A stretch of DNA of 64,000 nucleotides from Limnomonas spitsbergensis. Its lineage: Eukaryota > Chlorophyta > Chlorophyceae > Chlamydomonadales. Under the pieces are notes generated by a model that saw only the letters and a list, made by a program, of their open reading frames with translations, did not search any database and was not told where the DNA came from. This document shows, piece after piece, positions 52,990 through 64,000 of this stretch. The DNA is taken from positions 248,001 through 312,000 of the forward strand of contig JAYJMM010000023.1 of NCBI GenBank assembly GCA_037349105.1, given 5' to 3'. The first letter of the stretch is position 1. The number at the start of each line of letters is the position of its first letter. The position numbers and the translations under genes are program-made.

Positions 52990-53899
52990 GTGCGTTCTGC
53001 CTGCGATGTAAAAGACTTAAGGCGAGTTAATGAAATATTGGGGCAGTCGGGCGTGGTATATAGTGTTTCTCACGAAGGCATCCCAGTACCAGTATTACGA
53101 GTTGGGCATCAAGTGTGGTCACGGAAAATAGTCGAATTTGCAGTTAAGTTGCAGTATAAGCTAGAAGAAAGCTCATGCGTTGGGAGCTGAAGAGATCCGA
53201 CATTGGACATTACATCTGAATGTAGCTACCGTATTTGGCCTGGGAAGGGCATGTGCTTGGGGGGGGGGGCATTTACGGACATGCCCTGAGACTCGATTCT
53301 GCAAATCCCACTATGCCCTAGTACATAGCCTAGTAATTATCAATGGGGATCTGGAAAATTTCTGCATGCTGCTGTTTACCAAGCATGGAGGTCACCATGG
53401 ATGGAATAGTAAACAGCAAATTTGGCATGGACATGGGCGTTCGCATGGGCATGGGCATGGGCATGGGCATCCACACGGGCACCGCCATAACAGTTGGAAA
53501 TCGTGCATGGGAATAGGAATGGGAATGGCGCCTGGTGCATGGCGCTTGGGACCTGGTGCCAGGGTCACCTGGTTTGGAAATACGGTCCAATCAGGCGGTA
53601 AAATATGCAATTTGAAGAATCAGAATTACTAGATTACCCCACCCACCAAGAGCCTTTCACGGAGGGGCTAGGCACAACAAACTGGGGGGAAACTAGCAGA
53701 TAAAATAAAGTGGCGTGCAACTGTCATGCAAATACCATGCAAGCACATGTCACTGCCAAGGAAATGCCATGCTTGACTACCTGTCTGTCACCCCCCCCCC
53801 CCCCGCTTTGTTTCATCCTGGTCGGGCACTCGGGCCATCCATCATAGGCTCTCCATGATAATGCCCCCTCTGACACCTTCCCCCCACCCCCACATGTAG
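52990..53899 (+). other. Intron 1 of RAP gene B
   Basis: Conserved with the matching intron in A, including the GGGCAT hexamer run (about 53425-53475). Ends in CACATGTAG. ORFs of 150-156 codons crossing it (52720-53190, 53180-53632) overlap the donor or the repeat and are not called. Confidence 0.45.
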
Positions 53900-54022
53900 G
53901 ACGGGGAGGGAGCACTTGGTCTTGATGCCCAAACTGGTGTTGTCGGCCGCCTCCCTTCAACTCGACAGCGCACAGCCAGAGGGCCTGCCATCAGAAGCAA
54001 CAGCAGTAGCAGGCTTCATGAG
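53900..54022 (+). CDS. RAP gene B, duplicated short exon 2
   Basis: 123 nt, 41 codons, phase 0 on both sides, no stop: LGLDAQTGVVGRLPSTRQRT then ARGPAIRSNSSSRLHE. It aligns residue by residue with the first 40 residues of the main exon (PDAPTGADGFDPSTRRRT). Donor GAG then GTAGGATCC is the same as in A. Confidence 0.6.
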
Positions 54023-54095
54023 GTAGGATCCTACAACGGTACAAATGTAGGGTCCCACAACTTAGGGGCAGAGACAGCGGCTCATACACATGGAC

Positions 54096-57000
54096 AGTGC
54101 TTGACGGTAGGGTCCTTGAGGACAGGGTGCTTGAGGGAAGGGTGCTTGAGGGAAGGGTGCTTGAGGGCAGGGTGCTTGAGTACAGGGTGCTTGAGGGCAG
54201 GGTGCTTGAGGGCAGGGTGCTTGACGTCAGGGTGCTTGAGGGCAGGGTGCTTGAGGGCATGGTGCTTGAGGGCAGGGTGCTTGAGGGCAGGGTGCTTGAG
54301 GGCAGGGTGCTTGAGGGCAGGGTGCTTGAGGGCAGGGTGCTTGAGGGCAGGGTGCTTGAGGGCAGGGATGCTTGAGGGCAGGGTGCTTGTGGGCCAGGTG
54401 CTTAAGGGCAGGGTGCTTGAGGGCAGGGTGTGTGAAGGCAGGGTGCTTGAGGGCAGGGTGTGTGAAGGCAGGGTGCTTGAGGGCAGGGATGCTTGAGGGC
54501 AGGGTGCTTGTGGGCCTGGTGCTTAAGGGCAGGATGCTTGAGGGCAGGGTGTTTGAAGGCAGGGTGCTTGAGGGCAGGGTGCTTGATAGCAGGGTGCTTG
54601 AGGGTAGGGTGCTTGAGTGCAGGGTGCTTAAAGGCAGGGTGCTTGAGGGCAGGGTGCTTGAAGGCCGGGTGCTTGAGGGCCGGGTGCTTGAGGGCAAGAT
54701 GCTTGAGGGCAGGGTGCTTGAAGGCCGGGTGCTTGAGGGCCGGGTGCTTGAGGGCCGGGTGCTTGGAGCAGGGTGCTCGAGGGCAGGGTGCTTAAGGGCA
54801 GGGTGTTTGAGGGCAGGGTGCTTTAGGGCAGGGTGCTTGTGGGCCAGGTGCTTGTGGGTCGGATGCTTGAGGGCAGGGAGCTTGAGGGCATGGTGCTTGA
54901 GGGCATGGTGCTTGAGGGCCGGGTGCTTGAGGGCCGGGTGCTTGAGGGCAGGGTGCTTGAGGGCAGGGTGCTTGAGGGCAGGGTGCTTTAGGGCAGGGTG
55001 CTTGTGGGCCAGGTGCTTGTGGGCCGGATGCTTGAGGGCAGGTTGCTTGAGGGTCGGGTGCTTGAGGACGGGGTGCTTGAGGGCAGGGATGCTTGAGGGC
55101 AGGGTGTTTGAATGCAGGGTGCTTAAGGGCAGGGTGCTTGATAGCAGGGTGCTTGAGGGCAGGGTGCTTGAGGGCAGGGTGCTTGAGGGCAGGGTGCTTG
55201 AGGGCAGGGTGCTTGAGGGCCGGGTGCTTGAGGGCCGGGTGCTTGAGGGCAGGATGCTTGAGGGCCGGTTGCTTGAGGGCAGGGTGCTTGAGGGCAGGGT
55301 GCTTGTGGGCCAGGTGCTTGTGGGCCGGATGCTTGAGGGCAGGTTGCTTGAGGGCCGGGTGCTTGAGGACGGGGTGCTTGAGGGCAGGGGTGCTTGAGGG
55401 CAGGGTGTCTGAAGGCAGGGTGCTTGAGGGCAGGGTGCTTGATAGCAGGGTGCTTGAGGGCAGGGTGCTTGAGGGCAGGGTGCTTGAGGGCAGGGTGCTT
55501 GAGGGTAGGGTGCTTGAGGGCAGGGAGCTTGAGGGCTGGGTGCTTAAGGGCAGGGTGCTTGAGGGCTGGGTGGTTAAGGGCAGGGTGCTTGATAGCAGGG
55601 TGCTTGATAGCAGGGTGCTTAAGGGCAGGGTGCTTGAGGGCCGGGTGCTTGTGGGCAGGGTGTTTGAGGGCATGGTGCTTGAAGGCAGGGTGGTTGAGGG
55701 CAGGGTGCTTTAGGGCAGGGTGCTTGAAGGCATGGTCCTTGAGGGCTGGGTGCTTGAGGGCCGGGTGCTTGAGGGCCGGGTGCTTGAGGGCCGTGTGCTT
55801 GAGGGCAAGGTGTTTGAGGGCATGGTGCTTTAGGGCAGGGTGGTTGAGGGCAGGGTGCTTTAGGGCAGGGTGCTTGAAGGCATGGTCCTTGAGGGCTGGG
55901 TGCTTGAGGGCCGGGTGCTTGAGGGCCGTGTGCTTGAGGGCCGTGTGCTTGAGGGCCGTGTGCTTTAGGGCAAGATGCTTGAGGGCATGGTGCTTTATAG
56001 CAGGGTGCTTGTGGGCCAGGTGCTTGTGGGCCGGATGCTTGAGGGCTGGTTGCTTGAGGACAGGGTGTTTGTGGGCCGGATGCTTGAGGGCATGGTGCTT
56101 GAGGGCAGGGTGTTTGAGGGCAGGGTGCTCCAGGGCAGGGTGCTTGTGGGCCGGATGCTTGAGGGCAAGTTGCTTGATGGCCGGGTGCTTGAGGACAGGG
56201 TGCTTGAGGGCAGGGTGCTTGAGGGCAGGGTGCTTGAAGACAGGGTGCTTGTGGGCCAGGTGCGTGAGGGCAGGGTGCTTGACGGCAGAGTGCTTAAGGA
56301 CAGGGTGCTTGAGGGCAGGGTGCTTGAGGGCAGGGTGCTTGAGGGCAGGGTGCTTGAGGGCAGGGTGCTTGAGGGCCGGGTGCTTGAGGGCAGGGTGCTT
56401 GAGGGCAGGGTGCTTGATTGCATGGTGCTTTAGGGCAGGGTGGTGGAGGGCAGGGTGCTTTAGGGCAGGGTGCTTGAAGGCATGGTCCTTGAGGGAAGGG
56501 TGCTTGAAGGCAGGGTGCTTGAGGACGGGGTGCTTGAGAGCATGGTGCTTGAGGGCCGGGTGCTTGTGGGCCAGGTGCTTGTGGGCTGGGTGCTTGAGGG
56601 AAGGGTGTTTGAGGGCCGGGTGCTTGAGGGCCGGGTGCTTGAGGGCCGGGTGCTTGAGGGCAGGATGCTTGAGGGCCGGTTGCTTGAGGGCAGGGTGCTT
56701 GAGGGCAGGGTGCTTTAGGGCAGGGTGCTTGTGAGCCAGGTGCTTGAGGGCAGGGTGCTTGAGGGCAGGGTGCTTGAGGGCAGGGTGCTTGAGGGCAGGG
56801 TGCTTGAGGGCAGGGTGCTTGAGGGCAGGGTGCTTGAGGGCAGGGTGCTTGAGGGCAGGGTGCTTGAGGGCAGGGTGCTTGAGGGCAGGGTGCTTGAGGG
56901 CAGGGTGCTTGAGGGCAGGGTGCTTGAGGGCAGGGTGCTTGAGGGCAGGGTGCTTGAAGGCAGGGTGCTTGTGGGCCAGGTGCGTGCGGGAAGGGTGTTG

Positions 57001-59215
57001 GAGGGCCGGGTGCTTGAGGGCCGGGTGCTTGAGGGCAGGATGCTTGAGGGCAGGGTGCTTGAGGGCAGGGTGTTTGAAGGCAGGGGTGCTTGAGGGCAGG
57101 GTGTTTAAAGGCAGGGTGCTTGAGGGCAGGGTGCTTGATAGCAGGGTGCTTGAGGGCAGGGTGCTTGAGGGCAGGGTGCTTGAGGGCAGGGAGCTTGAGG
57201 GTAGGGTGCTTGAGAGCAGGGAGCTTGAGGGCCGGGTGCTTGAGGGCCCGGTGCTTGAGGGCAGGATGCTTGAGGGCCGGTTGCTTGAGGGCAGGGTGCT
57301 TGAGGGCAGGGTGCTTGAGGGCAGGGTGCTTGTGGGCCAGGTGCTTGTGGGCCGGATGCTTGAGGGCAGGGTGCTTGAGGGCCGGGTGCTTGTGGGCCAG
57401 GTCCGTGAGGGCAGGGTGCTTGACGGCAGAGTGCTTGAGGGCAGGGTGCTTGAGGGCAGGGTGCTTGAGGGCCGGGTGCTTGAGGGCAGGATGCTTGAGG
57501 GCAGGGTGCTTGAGGGCAGGGTGCTTTAGGGCAGGGTGCTTGTGGGCCAGGTGCTTGTGGGCCGGATGCTTGAGGGCAGGGTGCTTGAGGGCCGGGTGCT
57601 TGTGGGCCAGGTCCGTGAGGGCAGGGTGCTTGACAGCAGAGTGCTTGAGGGCAGGGTGCTTGAGGGCAGGGTGCTTGAGGGCCGGGTGCTTGAGGGCAGG
57701 GTGCTTGAGGGCAGGGTGCTTGAGGGCAGGGTGCTTGAGGGCAGGGTGCTTTAGGGCAGGGTGCTTGTGGGCCAGGTGCTTGTGGGCCGGATGCTTGAGG
57801 GCAGGTTGCTTGAGGGCCGGGTGCTTGAGGACGGGGTGCTTGAGGGCAGGGGTGCTTGAGGGCAGGGTGTTTGAAGGCAGGGTGCTTGAGGGCAGGGTGC
57901 TTGAGGGCAGGGTGCTTGAGGTCAGGGTGTTTGAAGGCAGGGTGCTTGAGGGCAGGGTGTTTGAAGGCAGGGTGCTTGAGGGCAGGGTGCTTGAGGGCAG
58001 GGTGCTTGAGGGCAGGGGTGCTTGAGGGCAGGGTGCTTGAAGGCAGGGTGCTTGAGGGCAGGGGTGCTTGAGGGCAGGGTGTTTGAAGGCAGGGTGCTTG
58101 ATAGCAGGGTGCTTGAGGGCAGGGTGCTTGAGGGCAGGGTGCTTGAGGGCAGGGAGCTTGAGGGTAGGGTGCTTGAGGGCAGGGAGCTTGAGGGCCGGGT
58201 GCTTGAGGACAGGGTGTTTGTGGGCCGGATGCTTGAGGGCATGGTGCTTGAGGGCAGGGTGTTTGAGGGCAGGGTGCTCCAGGGCAGGGTGCTTGTGGGC
58301 TAGGTGCTTGTGGGCCGGATGCTTGAGGGCAGGGTGCTTGAGGGCAGGGTGCTTCAGGGCTGGGTGCTTGAGGGCCGGGTGCTTGAGGGCCGGGTGCTTG
58401 AGGGCCGTGTGCGTGAGGGCCGTGTGCTTTTGGGCAGGGTGTTTGAGGGCATGGTGCTTTAGAGCAGGGTGCTTGTGGGCCAGGTGCTTGTGGGCCGGAT
58501 GCTTGAGGGCTGGTTGCTTGAGGACAGGGTGTTTGTGGGCCGGATGCTTGAGGGCTGGTTGCTTGAGGGAAGGGTGCTTGAGGGAAGGGTGCTTGATGGA
58601 AGGGTGCTTGAGGGAAGGGTGCTTGAGGGCAGGGTGCTTGAGGGCAGGGTGTTTGAGTACTGGTTGCTTGAGGGCCGGATGCTTGAGGGCTGGGTGCTTG
58701 AGGGCAAGGTGCTTGAGGGCAGGGTGCTAGTGGGCCAGGCGCTTGTGGGCCGGATGCTTGAGGGCAGGGTGCTTGAGGGCAGGGTGCTTGAGGGCAGGGT
58801 GCTTGAGGGCAGGGTGCTTGAGGGCAGGGTGCTTGAGGGCAGGGTGCTTGAGGGCTGGGTGCTTGAGGCCGGATGCTTGAGGTCAGGGTGCTTGAGGGCA
58901 GGGTACTTGAGGGCAGGGTGTTTAAAGGCAGGGTGCTTGAGGGCAGGGTGCTTGAGCGTAGGGTGCTTGTGGGCTAGGTGCTTGAGGGCAGCGTGCTTGA
59001 GAGCAGGGTGCGTGAGGGAAGGTTGCTTGAGGGCAGGGTGCTTGAGGGCAGGGTGCTTGAGGGCAGGGTGCTTGAGGGCAGGGTGCTTGAGTACAGGGTG
59101 CTTGAGGGAAGGGTGCTTTATGGCAGGGTGCTTGAGGGCAGGGTGCTTTATGTCAGGGTGCTTGAGGGAAGGGTGCTTGAGGGCATGGTGCTTGAGGGCA
59201 GAGTGCTTGATGACT
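54096..59215. repeat. 15-bp G-rich minisatellite inside RAP gene B
   Basis: About 341 units of TTGAGGGCAGGGTGC with common variants GGCCGGGTGC, GGCATGGTGC and TTGTGGGCCAGGTGC. It fills almost the whole 5.3-kb intron between exon 2 and the main exon. Variant clusters recur in order (for example the TTGTGGGCCAGGTGC TTGTGGGCCGGATGC pair), indicating block duplications. Long ORFs (up to 446 codons) are rejected. Quadruplex pattern as in gene A. Confidence 0.92.
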
Positions 59216-59344
59216 GCATGCTCGGGGCTGGCGGCTTGTGGGCAAGTTGCGTCTTGGTGATCAGGAATCTTTATCGATCATTGTCTTTCCATGATAATAC
59301 TCAATTTGACGCATCCCCTCTTGCAAATGTCTCCCCTTGTGCAG

Positions 59345-61675
59345 GATAGGGAGGGTCCTGATGCCCCAACCGGTGCTGACGGCTTTGATCCTTCCACTCG
59401 GCGGCGCACTTCTGGAGAACCTGCCGACAACAAGAACATCAACAGCAGTAGCAGCGGCCAACCCTACAATGCCCGTGAGGACAATGCCCGCCACGAGGAT
59501 GGCAGAAGCGGCAGGTCAAACAGTGTTGGACGGGACAATGGCAGCAGCAACAGGCCGTACAGCACCCGCGGGGACGAGGGCCGCTACAGCAAAGTGCCGC
59601 AGGCAGGGCGCCAGTGGGACACCAATGGCTCACAATCAGCGAGTGTGCCCCTCTACCCTGACTCAAGGGATAGGATCAGGGAGGACAGGGGAGGACAGAG
59701 CCACTCCCGGGCTGAGAGGTACCACCATGCTGATGGTGCGCGGGGGGGGCGCCCAGGCCGCGAGCTCGACGCTGCTTCCCCTAGATGGTTTGGTGGCGGG
59801 ACTGGCAAGAATATCCCTTATATGGGCAAGGGCGTGATCGACCCGCCACTGCTCACCAGCCGGATCAAAAAGGCACGGAGCCTGCAGGAGATGGACCAGC
59901 TGGTCGAGAGGCATGGGCCCGCCTTCAACCATATCCACGCCGCGGCCGCACTCCACTCGAGCGTCATCCTTGTGCAAGCCTGTGGCGTTTCCTGCTCAGA
60001 GGAGGCTGCAACGCTGGCCAAAGTAGCAGAGTTGGTCCGGCTGTGTGCCCCCGCAATGGGTGGCCGGGAGGTGGCCAATTGCATATGGGCGCTCTCAAAG
60101 CTTGAGCACTACGACGAGGGCGTGTTAAGCGCGCTTATTCTCCGTGCTAAGTCAGAAATTCCATCCTTCAACCCGCAACACCTCGCCAACACGGTGTATG
60201 CGTTGGCGTTACTCAAGCACAATGACAAGGCCTTTATTGAGAAGTTGCTGATGGAGGCCAAGGCCAAGTTGCACTTGTTCAACCCACAGGCCCTCGCCAA
60301 TACTGTGTATGCGCTGGCACTACTAAAGTATAGGGACCCTGCCTTCACCGAGAAGTTGCTACTCAATGCCAAGGCTCAGTTGCACTTGTTCAACCCGCAG
60401 AACCTCGCCAACACGGTGTATGCGTTGGCGTTACTCGAGCACAACGACACGGCCTTCATTGAGAAGTTGTTGCTCGAGGCCATGCCTAAGTTGCACTTGT
60501 TCAACGCGCAGGCCCTCGCTAACACCATATGGGCCCTGGCGACCCTACAACACCCCAGCCCAGCGTTCACCAATGTGCTGATAGTCCAGGCCGTGGTAAA
60601 GCGCAACTTCTTCAACCCGCAGGCACTCGCCAACACCATGTGGGCGGCAGCAAAGTTGCAAGCTGCGACCCCAGCATTCATAGAGGCTATGCTAGGCGAG
60701 GCCAAGGCCAAGCTACATATGTTTAGCGCGCATGACCTCGCCAACACCATGTGGGTAATGGGCATACTCCAGCACCACAACACGGATTTCATGGACGCTG
60801 CCTTGGTCAGGGCTCATGCCCTGTTGGGAACCCTCAAATCGCAGGAAGTGGCCAACACGGTATGGGCCATGGCAACATTGAGGCATTATGACAGGGGTTT
60901 CTTAACCGGAACGGTGCAGCGGATCTTGGCGGATGTGAACATGCTCCCGATGGACATCAGCTCCAACATCCAGTCGTTGGCCACCCTGGGTTGCACAGAT
61001 GCGGAGGTTTTCATGATTGGAAAACGGCTGCTAATCTCGCACAAGTGTGGCCTTCAAGCCATGTGCAACACATTGGGCGGCCTCGCACAGGCAGGCATGA
61101 GCTTCCCTTGGGCACAAGAGTTGTTGCTCAGTGAGCTGCCTGGCTTCATTGCGGGCCGGGACCTGGCTGACCCCATGCTCATGACCTTGCTCAACCAGCC
61201 ATTCCAGTACATGTTGCTGTTGGAGGCAAAGGGCTTCCTCACGCAAGAAGTACAGGAACGCGCCGTGTACCGCCAGTTGCGGCAGAAGTGTTGTACTGCC
61301 TGGCTGGGAAGCAAGACGTACACCACCTCTGACGTTCAACTAGACGTGCTAGCGGCGCTACGGAAGCTTCCTGGCTGCTCTGGAGCCATCAGCGAGCTTC
61401 TGACCGAGGATGGGTTGTTCAGCATCGACATTGCGATTCAGCTGCCAGGCGGGGAGCGGGTTGCCATGGAGGTGGACGGCCCGCATCACTTCATGTCCAA
61501 CGTGCCTGACATGCTGACGGGGGCCACAAGATTACGCAACCTGATGCTTGAGGTGCGTGGCTGGCGCGTTGTCAGCGTGCCTGTCGTATCAGGCTGGCGG
61601 AGGCTGAAGGGCCCTGAGGCGAAGATGCAGTACCTGAAGCGCCTGTTGGATGCATCATTGCCTACGCTAGATTGA
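59345..61675 (+). CDS. RAP-domain repeat protein B, main exon
   Basis: Phase-0 start after CCCTTGTGCAG; the ATGs at 59291 and 59327 lie in the intron end. About 776 codons, stop TGA. A disordered G/R/S/N-rich region of about 160 residues is followed by eight clean 37-residue repeats from GGREVANCIWALSKLEHYD (about 60060) through FNPQALANTVYALALLKY. A C-terminal RAP domain (AMEVDGPHHFMSNVPDMLTG, VRGWRVVSVPV) lies near 61440-61640. Near-identical to gene A in the N-terminal region and to gene C around 60900-61130, which suggests gene conversion among the three. Predicted organelle RNA-binding factor. Confidence 0.88.
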   Translation, partial: DREGPDAPTGADGFDPSTRRRTSGEPADNKNINSSSSGQPYNAREDNARHEDGRSGRSNSVGRDNGSSNRPYSTRGDEGRYSKVPQAGRQWDTNGSQSASVPLYPDSRDRIREDRGGQSHSRAERYHHADGARGGRPGRELDAASPRWFGGGTGKNIPYMGKGVIDPPLLTSRIKKARSLQEMDQLVERHGPAFNHIHAAAALHSSVILVQACGVSCSEEAATLAKVAELVRLCAPAMGGREVANCIWALSKLEHYDEGVLSALILRAKSEIPSFNPQHLANTVYALALLKHNDKAFIEKLLMEAKAKLHLFNPQALANTVYALALLKYRDPAFTEKLLLNAKAQLHLFNPQNLANTVYALALLEHNDTAFIEKLLLEAMPKLHLFNAQALANTIWALATLQHPSPAFTNVLIVQAVVKRNFFNPQALANTMWAAAKLQAATPAFIEAMLGEAKAKLHMFSAHDLANTMWVMGILQHHNTDFMDAALVRAHALLGTLKSQEVANTVWAMATLRHYDRGFLTGTVQRILADVNMLPMDISSNIQSLATLGCTDAEVFMIGKRLLISHKCGLQAMCNTLGGLAQAGMSFPWAQELLLSELPGFIAGRDLADPMLMTLLNQPFQYMLLLEAKGFLTQEVQERAVYRQLRQKCCTAWLGSKTYTTSDVQLDVLAALRKLPGCSGAISELLTEDGLFSIDIAIQLPGGERVAMEVDGPHHFMSNVPDMLTGATRLRNLMLEVRGWRVVSVPVVSGWRRLKGPEAKMQYLKRLLDASLPTLD

Positions 61676-62780
61676 TGCGGTTGCATGTCGCGGGGCGGCC
61701 ATTCCAGAGGGCAGCTTTTGATATATTTTGATGTTATTTTCGTCTAGTAATAATCAGAAATTGCAGACTTGCGGGGCGAGCTTTTTTCCGACATAACAAT
61801 ACTGTAAATGTTTGAGGGGGTTCTCATTTAGTTTTGATATGCCTGCTCTCGGGTGTGGATTGATAATTTATACGATGTGGCCTTAAAGCGAACAATTCTA
61901 ACATATTTTCCACTGTGAAAGTGCAACGATCCTTGTCAATGCATATTAAATATGTGGCCTAAATGTCAACACTCTGGCCCATGTTGCGAACACATTTCAT
62001 GTGGATGAGGATTGAGGACTGAGGATACTGATGACCGCGCTAAACAATCGAAGCTTGTATGTGCATCATTTTCTAGGTCCCAAACCCTGTTTCATTGGCA
62101 AAGGTTTACTTTGCTTGTATCCCTGATACAGAGGCCCGGTACTCCTTAAGGGGGGGGGGGCTTGATAATATGAAGGTGCTTTGCCTCGCCCCCGTCCCCT
62201 TTATTTGCGGCGTAGTTCCTATGTCGACTTATGTGTATGTATTCTGCCTTGCAATTGTTTACTTATCAGCTTCTTGTCGTTGTTTTGTATTCACTCATGA
62301 GGGGGCGTTGTTGCCGTTTTATATAATGGTTTATTGAGGAGCCTAGTGTTGTAGCTTGAGGAATGCAGATTTGGGCATTTGAATTAATCGCCATATTTAA
62401 GCATGAATCCGTGTGTTCATGTGAGGTATTGTTAGACTTGGGCCCCCATGATTTCATCGCCTTTCGCGTTTTCTATTTTGCTAAGAGGGTCGAAAGTGAA
62501 AGTAAGATGAACATTGAGGCAACCAATAGTGTACATCAAAGGTGCATATCTGCATGCCGTGCAGAAGTTATTGACGTTACACCTATGGGTCATCCCTAAA
62601 TAAAGCTCGGCCACGTCGGCAAACACAAAGACTTAAGATGTGCTGGCTTGATATGGGGATAATGGTCTGGGGGTAAATAAAGCTAGCCCCCGAGCGCCCG
62701 GCCATTTACGGCTTGGGGGTAAACAAAGCTAGCTCCCGAGCGCTCGGCCATTTACGGCGGCAAACACAAATACTGAAGAG
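61676..62780 (+). other. Proximal 3' flank of RAP gene B
   Basis: Diverged homologue of the flanks of C and A. Includes CTCATGAGGGGGCGTTG at about 62294 and the dispersed motif block at 62565-62625 (TTGACGTTACACC, AAGCTCGGCCACGTCGGC). No gene. Confidence 0.45.
62668..62757. repeat. Tandem ~46-bp duplication
   Basis: Two copies containing GGGGGTAAATAAAGCTAGC and CGCCCGGCCATTTACGGC. Confidence 0.75.
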
Positions 62781-63105
62781 TTGATGGCATGTTAAGGGGT
62801 GAATGGACGGGTAAATACAAACAAGGATGAATTGAAAATCTAAGAAAACTAGGTAGGGGCAAATGTGCCGGGAATGAATGCAGGAAATAAATTCAAGTAT
62901 GAAATACAAGTGTGGATATCCAGATGTTAGGAAGAATCAAGATACGTGTAAAAGGGAAGACGAAACAAAAGGAGGGAGAAGAGAAGGAGTAAGACAAAGT
63001 TGGAGATCAGATGAAAAGGTGCGAGGCAAGAAAAAACGAGAAGTGAAATTAGGAGGAAATTAGAGGAGTGCGGAATAAAGGAATGGAAGAAATAAGGAAG
63101 AAAAT
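62781..63105 (+). other. Purine-rich distal 3' flank of RAP gene B
   Basis: Same kind of tract as after A, C and the right ankyrin gene; includes AATGTGCCGGGAATGAATGC and GGAAATAAATTCAAG. Confidence 0.45.
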
Positions 63106-63111
63106 ACTATA

Positions 63112-64000
63112 TTGAGGGCCGGGTGCTTGAGTGCCGGGTGTCCGAGTGCTGGGTGCTTAAGGGCTGGGTGCTTGAGGGTTGGGTGCTTGTGGGCCGGGTG
63201 CTTGAGGGCTGGGTGCTTGAGGGCCGGGTGCTTGAGGGCTGGTTGCTTGAGGGCAGGGTGCTTGAGGGCTAGGTGCTTGAGGGCTGGGTGCTTGTGGGCC
63301 GGGTGCTTGATGGCCGGGTGCTTGAGAGCCGGGTGGTAAGGGGCCGGGTTATGAAGGCAGGGTGCTTGAGGGAGGGTGCTTAAGGGCAAAGTGCTTGAGG
63401 ACAGGGTGCTTAAGAGCGGGTGCCTGAGGGCCGGGTGCTTGAGGGCCGGGTGCTCGAGGGCCGGGTGCTTAAGGGCAGGGTGCTTGCGAGCCGGGTGCTT
63501 GAGGGCAATGTAAATGAGGGCTGGGTGCTTGAGGACAGGGTGCTTGAGGTCCATGTGATTCAAGGCAGGGTGCTTGAGGGTAGGGTCCTTGTACGGCAAG
63601 TGCTTGAGGGTAGGATGCTTGAAGCTAGGGTGCTTGGGCCACTCTTGGGGCATGGTGCTTGAGGGCAGGTTGCTTGACGGTAGGGTGCTGGAGGGCAGGA
63701 AGCTTGAGGGCAGGATGCTAGGGAGCTTGGGGGTAAGGTGCTTGAGGGCAGGTTGCTTGAGGGCCGGGTGCTTGAGGGCCGGGTGCTTGGTGGCTGGGTG
63801 GTTAAGGGCTGGTTGTCTGCAGGCTGGGTGCTTGAGGGCCGGGTGCTTGAGGGCTGGGTGCTTGAGGGCTGGGTGCTTGAGGGCCGGGTGCTTGAGGGCC
63901 GGGTGCTTGAGGGCTGGGTGCTTGAGGGCTGGGTGCTTGAGGGCTGGGTGCTTGAGGGCTGGGTGCTTGAGGGCTGGGTGCATGATGGCTGGGTGTTTGA
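63112..64000. repeat. 15-bp minisatellite running off the window
   Basis: About 59 units of GGGCTGGGTGCTTGA, the same family and orientation as the 54-59 kb array, but dominated by CTGGG/CCGGG variants. Reaches the window end. It may be the intron of a further RAP gene or only a downstream array. Confidence 0.88.

Noticed and set aside
55394..56734. 446-codon ORF of CLRAG repeats and its neighbours
   Set aside because: Same artefact in the gene B array; many equally long frames overlap.

Overview
The window looks like nuclear DNA of a eukaryote, most likely a chlorophyte green alga. The evidence is organelle-type RAP proteins built from about 37-residue alpha-helical repeats (the OPR/FAST-like RNA-binding style that is expanded in green algae), an F-box/ankyrin protein of a type common in algae, GT-AG introns, very many minisatellites, and no bacterial operon structure. 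The species assignment is an inference; no rRNA, complete tRNA or organelle marker is present.

The first half is a very large imperfect palindrome. Bases 1 to about 9335 are the reverse complement of about 21517-32648, and the left arm runs off the window start. Each arm carries one F-box/ankyrin gene (2016-3362 minus, 29187-30632 plus) transcribed outward, plus remnants of an unidentified multi-exon gene whose introns are full of minisatellites. The arms differ mainly in tandem-array copy number, one 33-residue ankyrin repeat, and a ~580-bp insertion. The spacer (9336-21516) holds RAP gene A (minus strand) and an AT-rich composite fold-back element with tRNA-like promoter boxes (19545-21060).

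The second half (33-64 kb) is a patchwork of direct duplications. It holds RAP gene C (exons near 40967 and 42892-44943, plus strand) and RAP gene B (52744-61675, plus strand). B is an inverted full-length relative of A, from upstream flank to 3' flank. A non-autonomous hAT-like transposon (38280-39120) has perfect 12-bp terminal inverted repeats and a perfect 8-bp target-site duplication.

The most striking feature is a shared architecture in the three RAP genes. A short phase-0 exon is a duplicate of the start of the main RAP exon. Between the two lies a huge G-rich minisatellite: 15-bp units, about 166 copies in A and 341 in B, and 12-bp units, about 120 copies in C. The three main exons carry 9, 8 and 7 clean RNA-binding repeats. 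The purine-rich 3' flanks of the RAP and ankyrin units are followed by further minisatellites (33.8, 46.5 and 63.1 kb). Long ORFs inside arrays are mostly artefacts of unit lengths divisible by three and are not called as genes.
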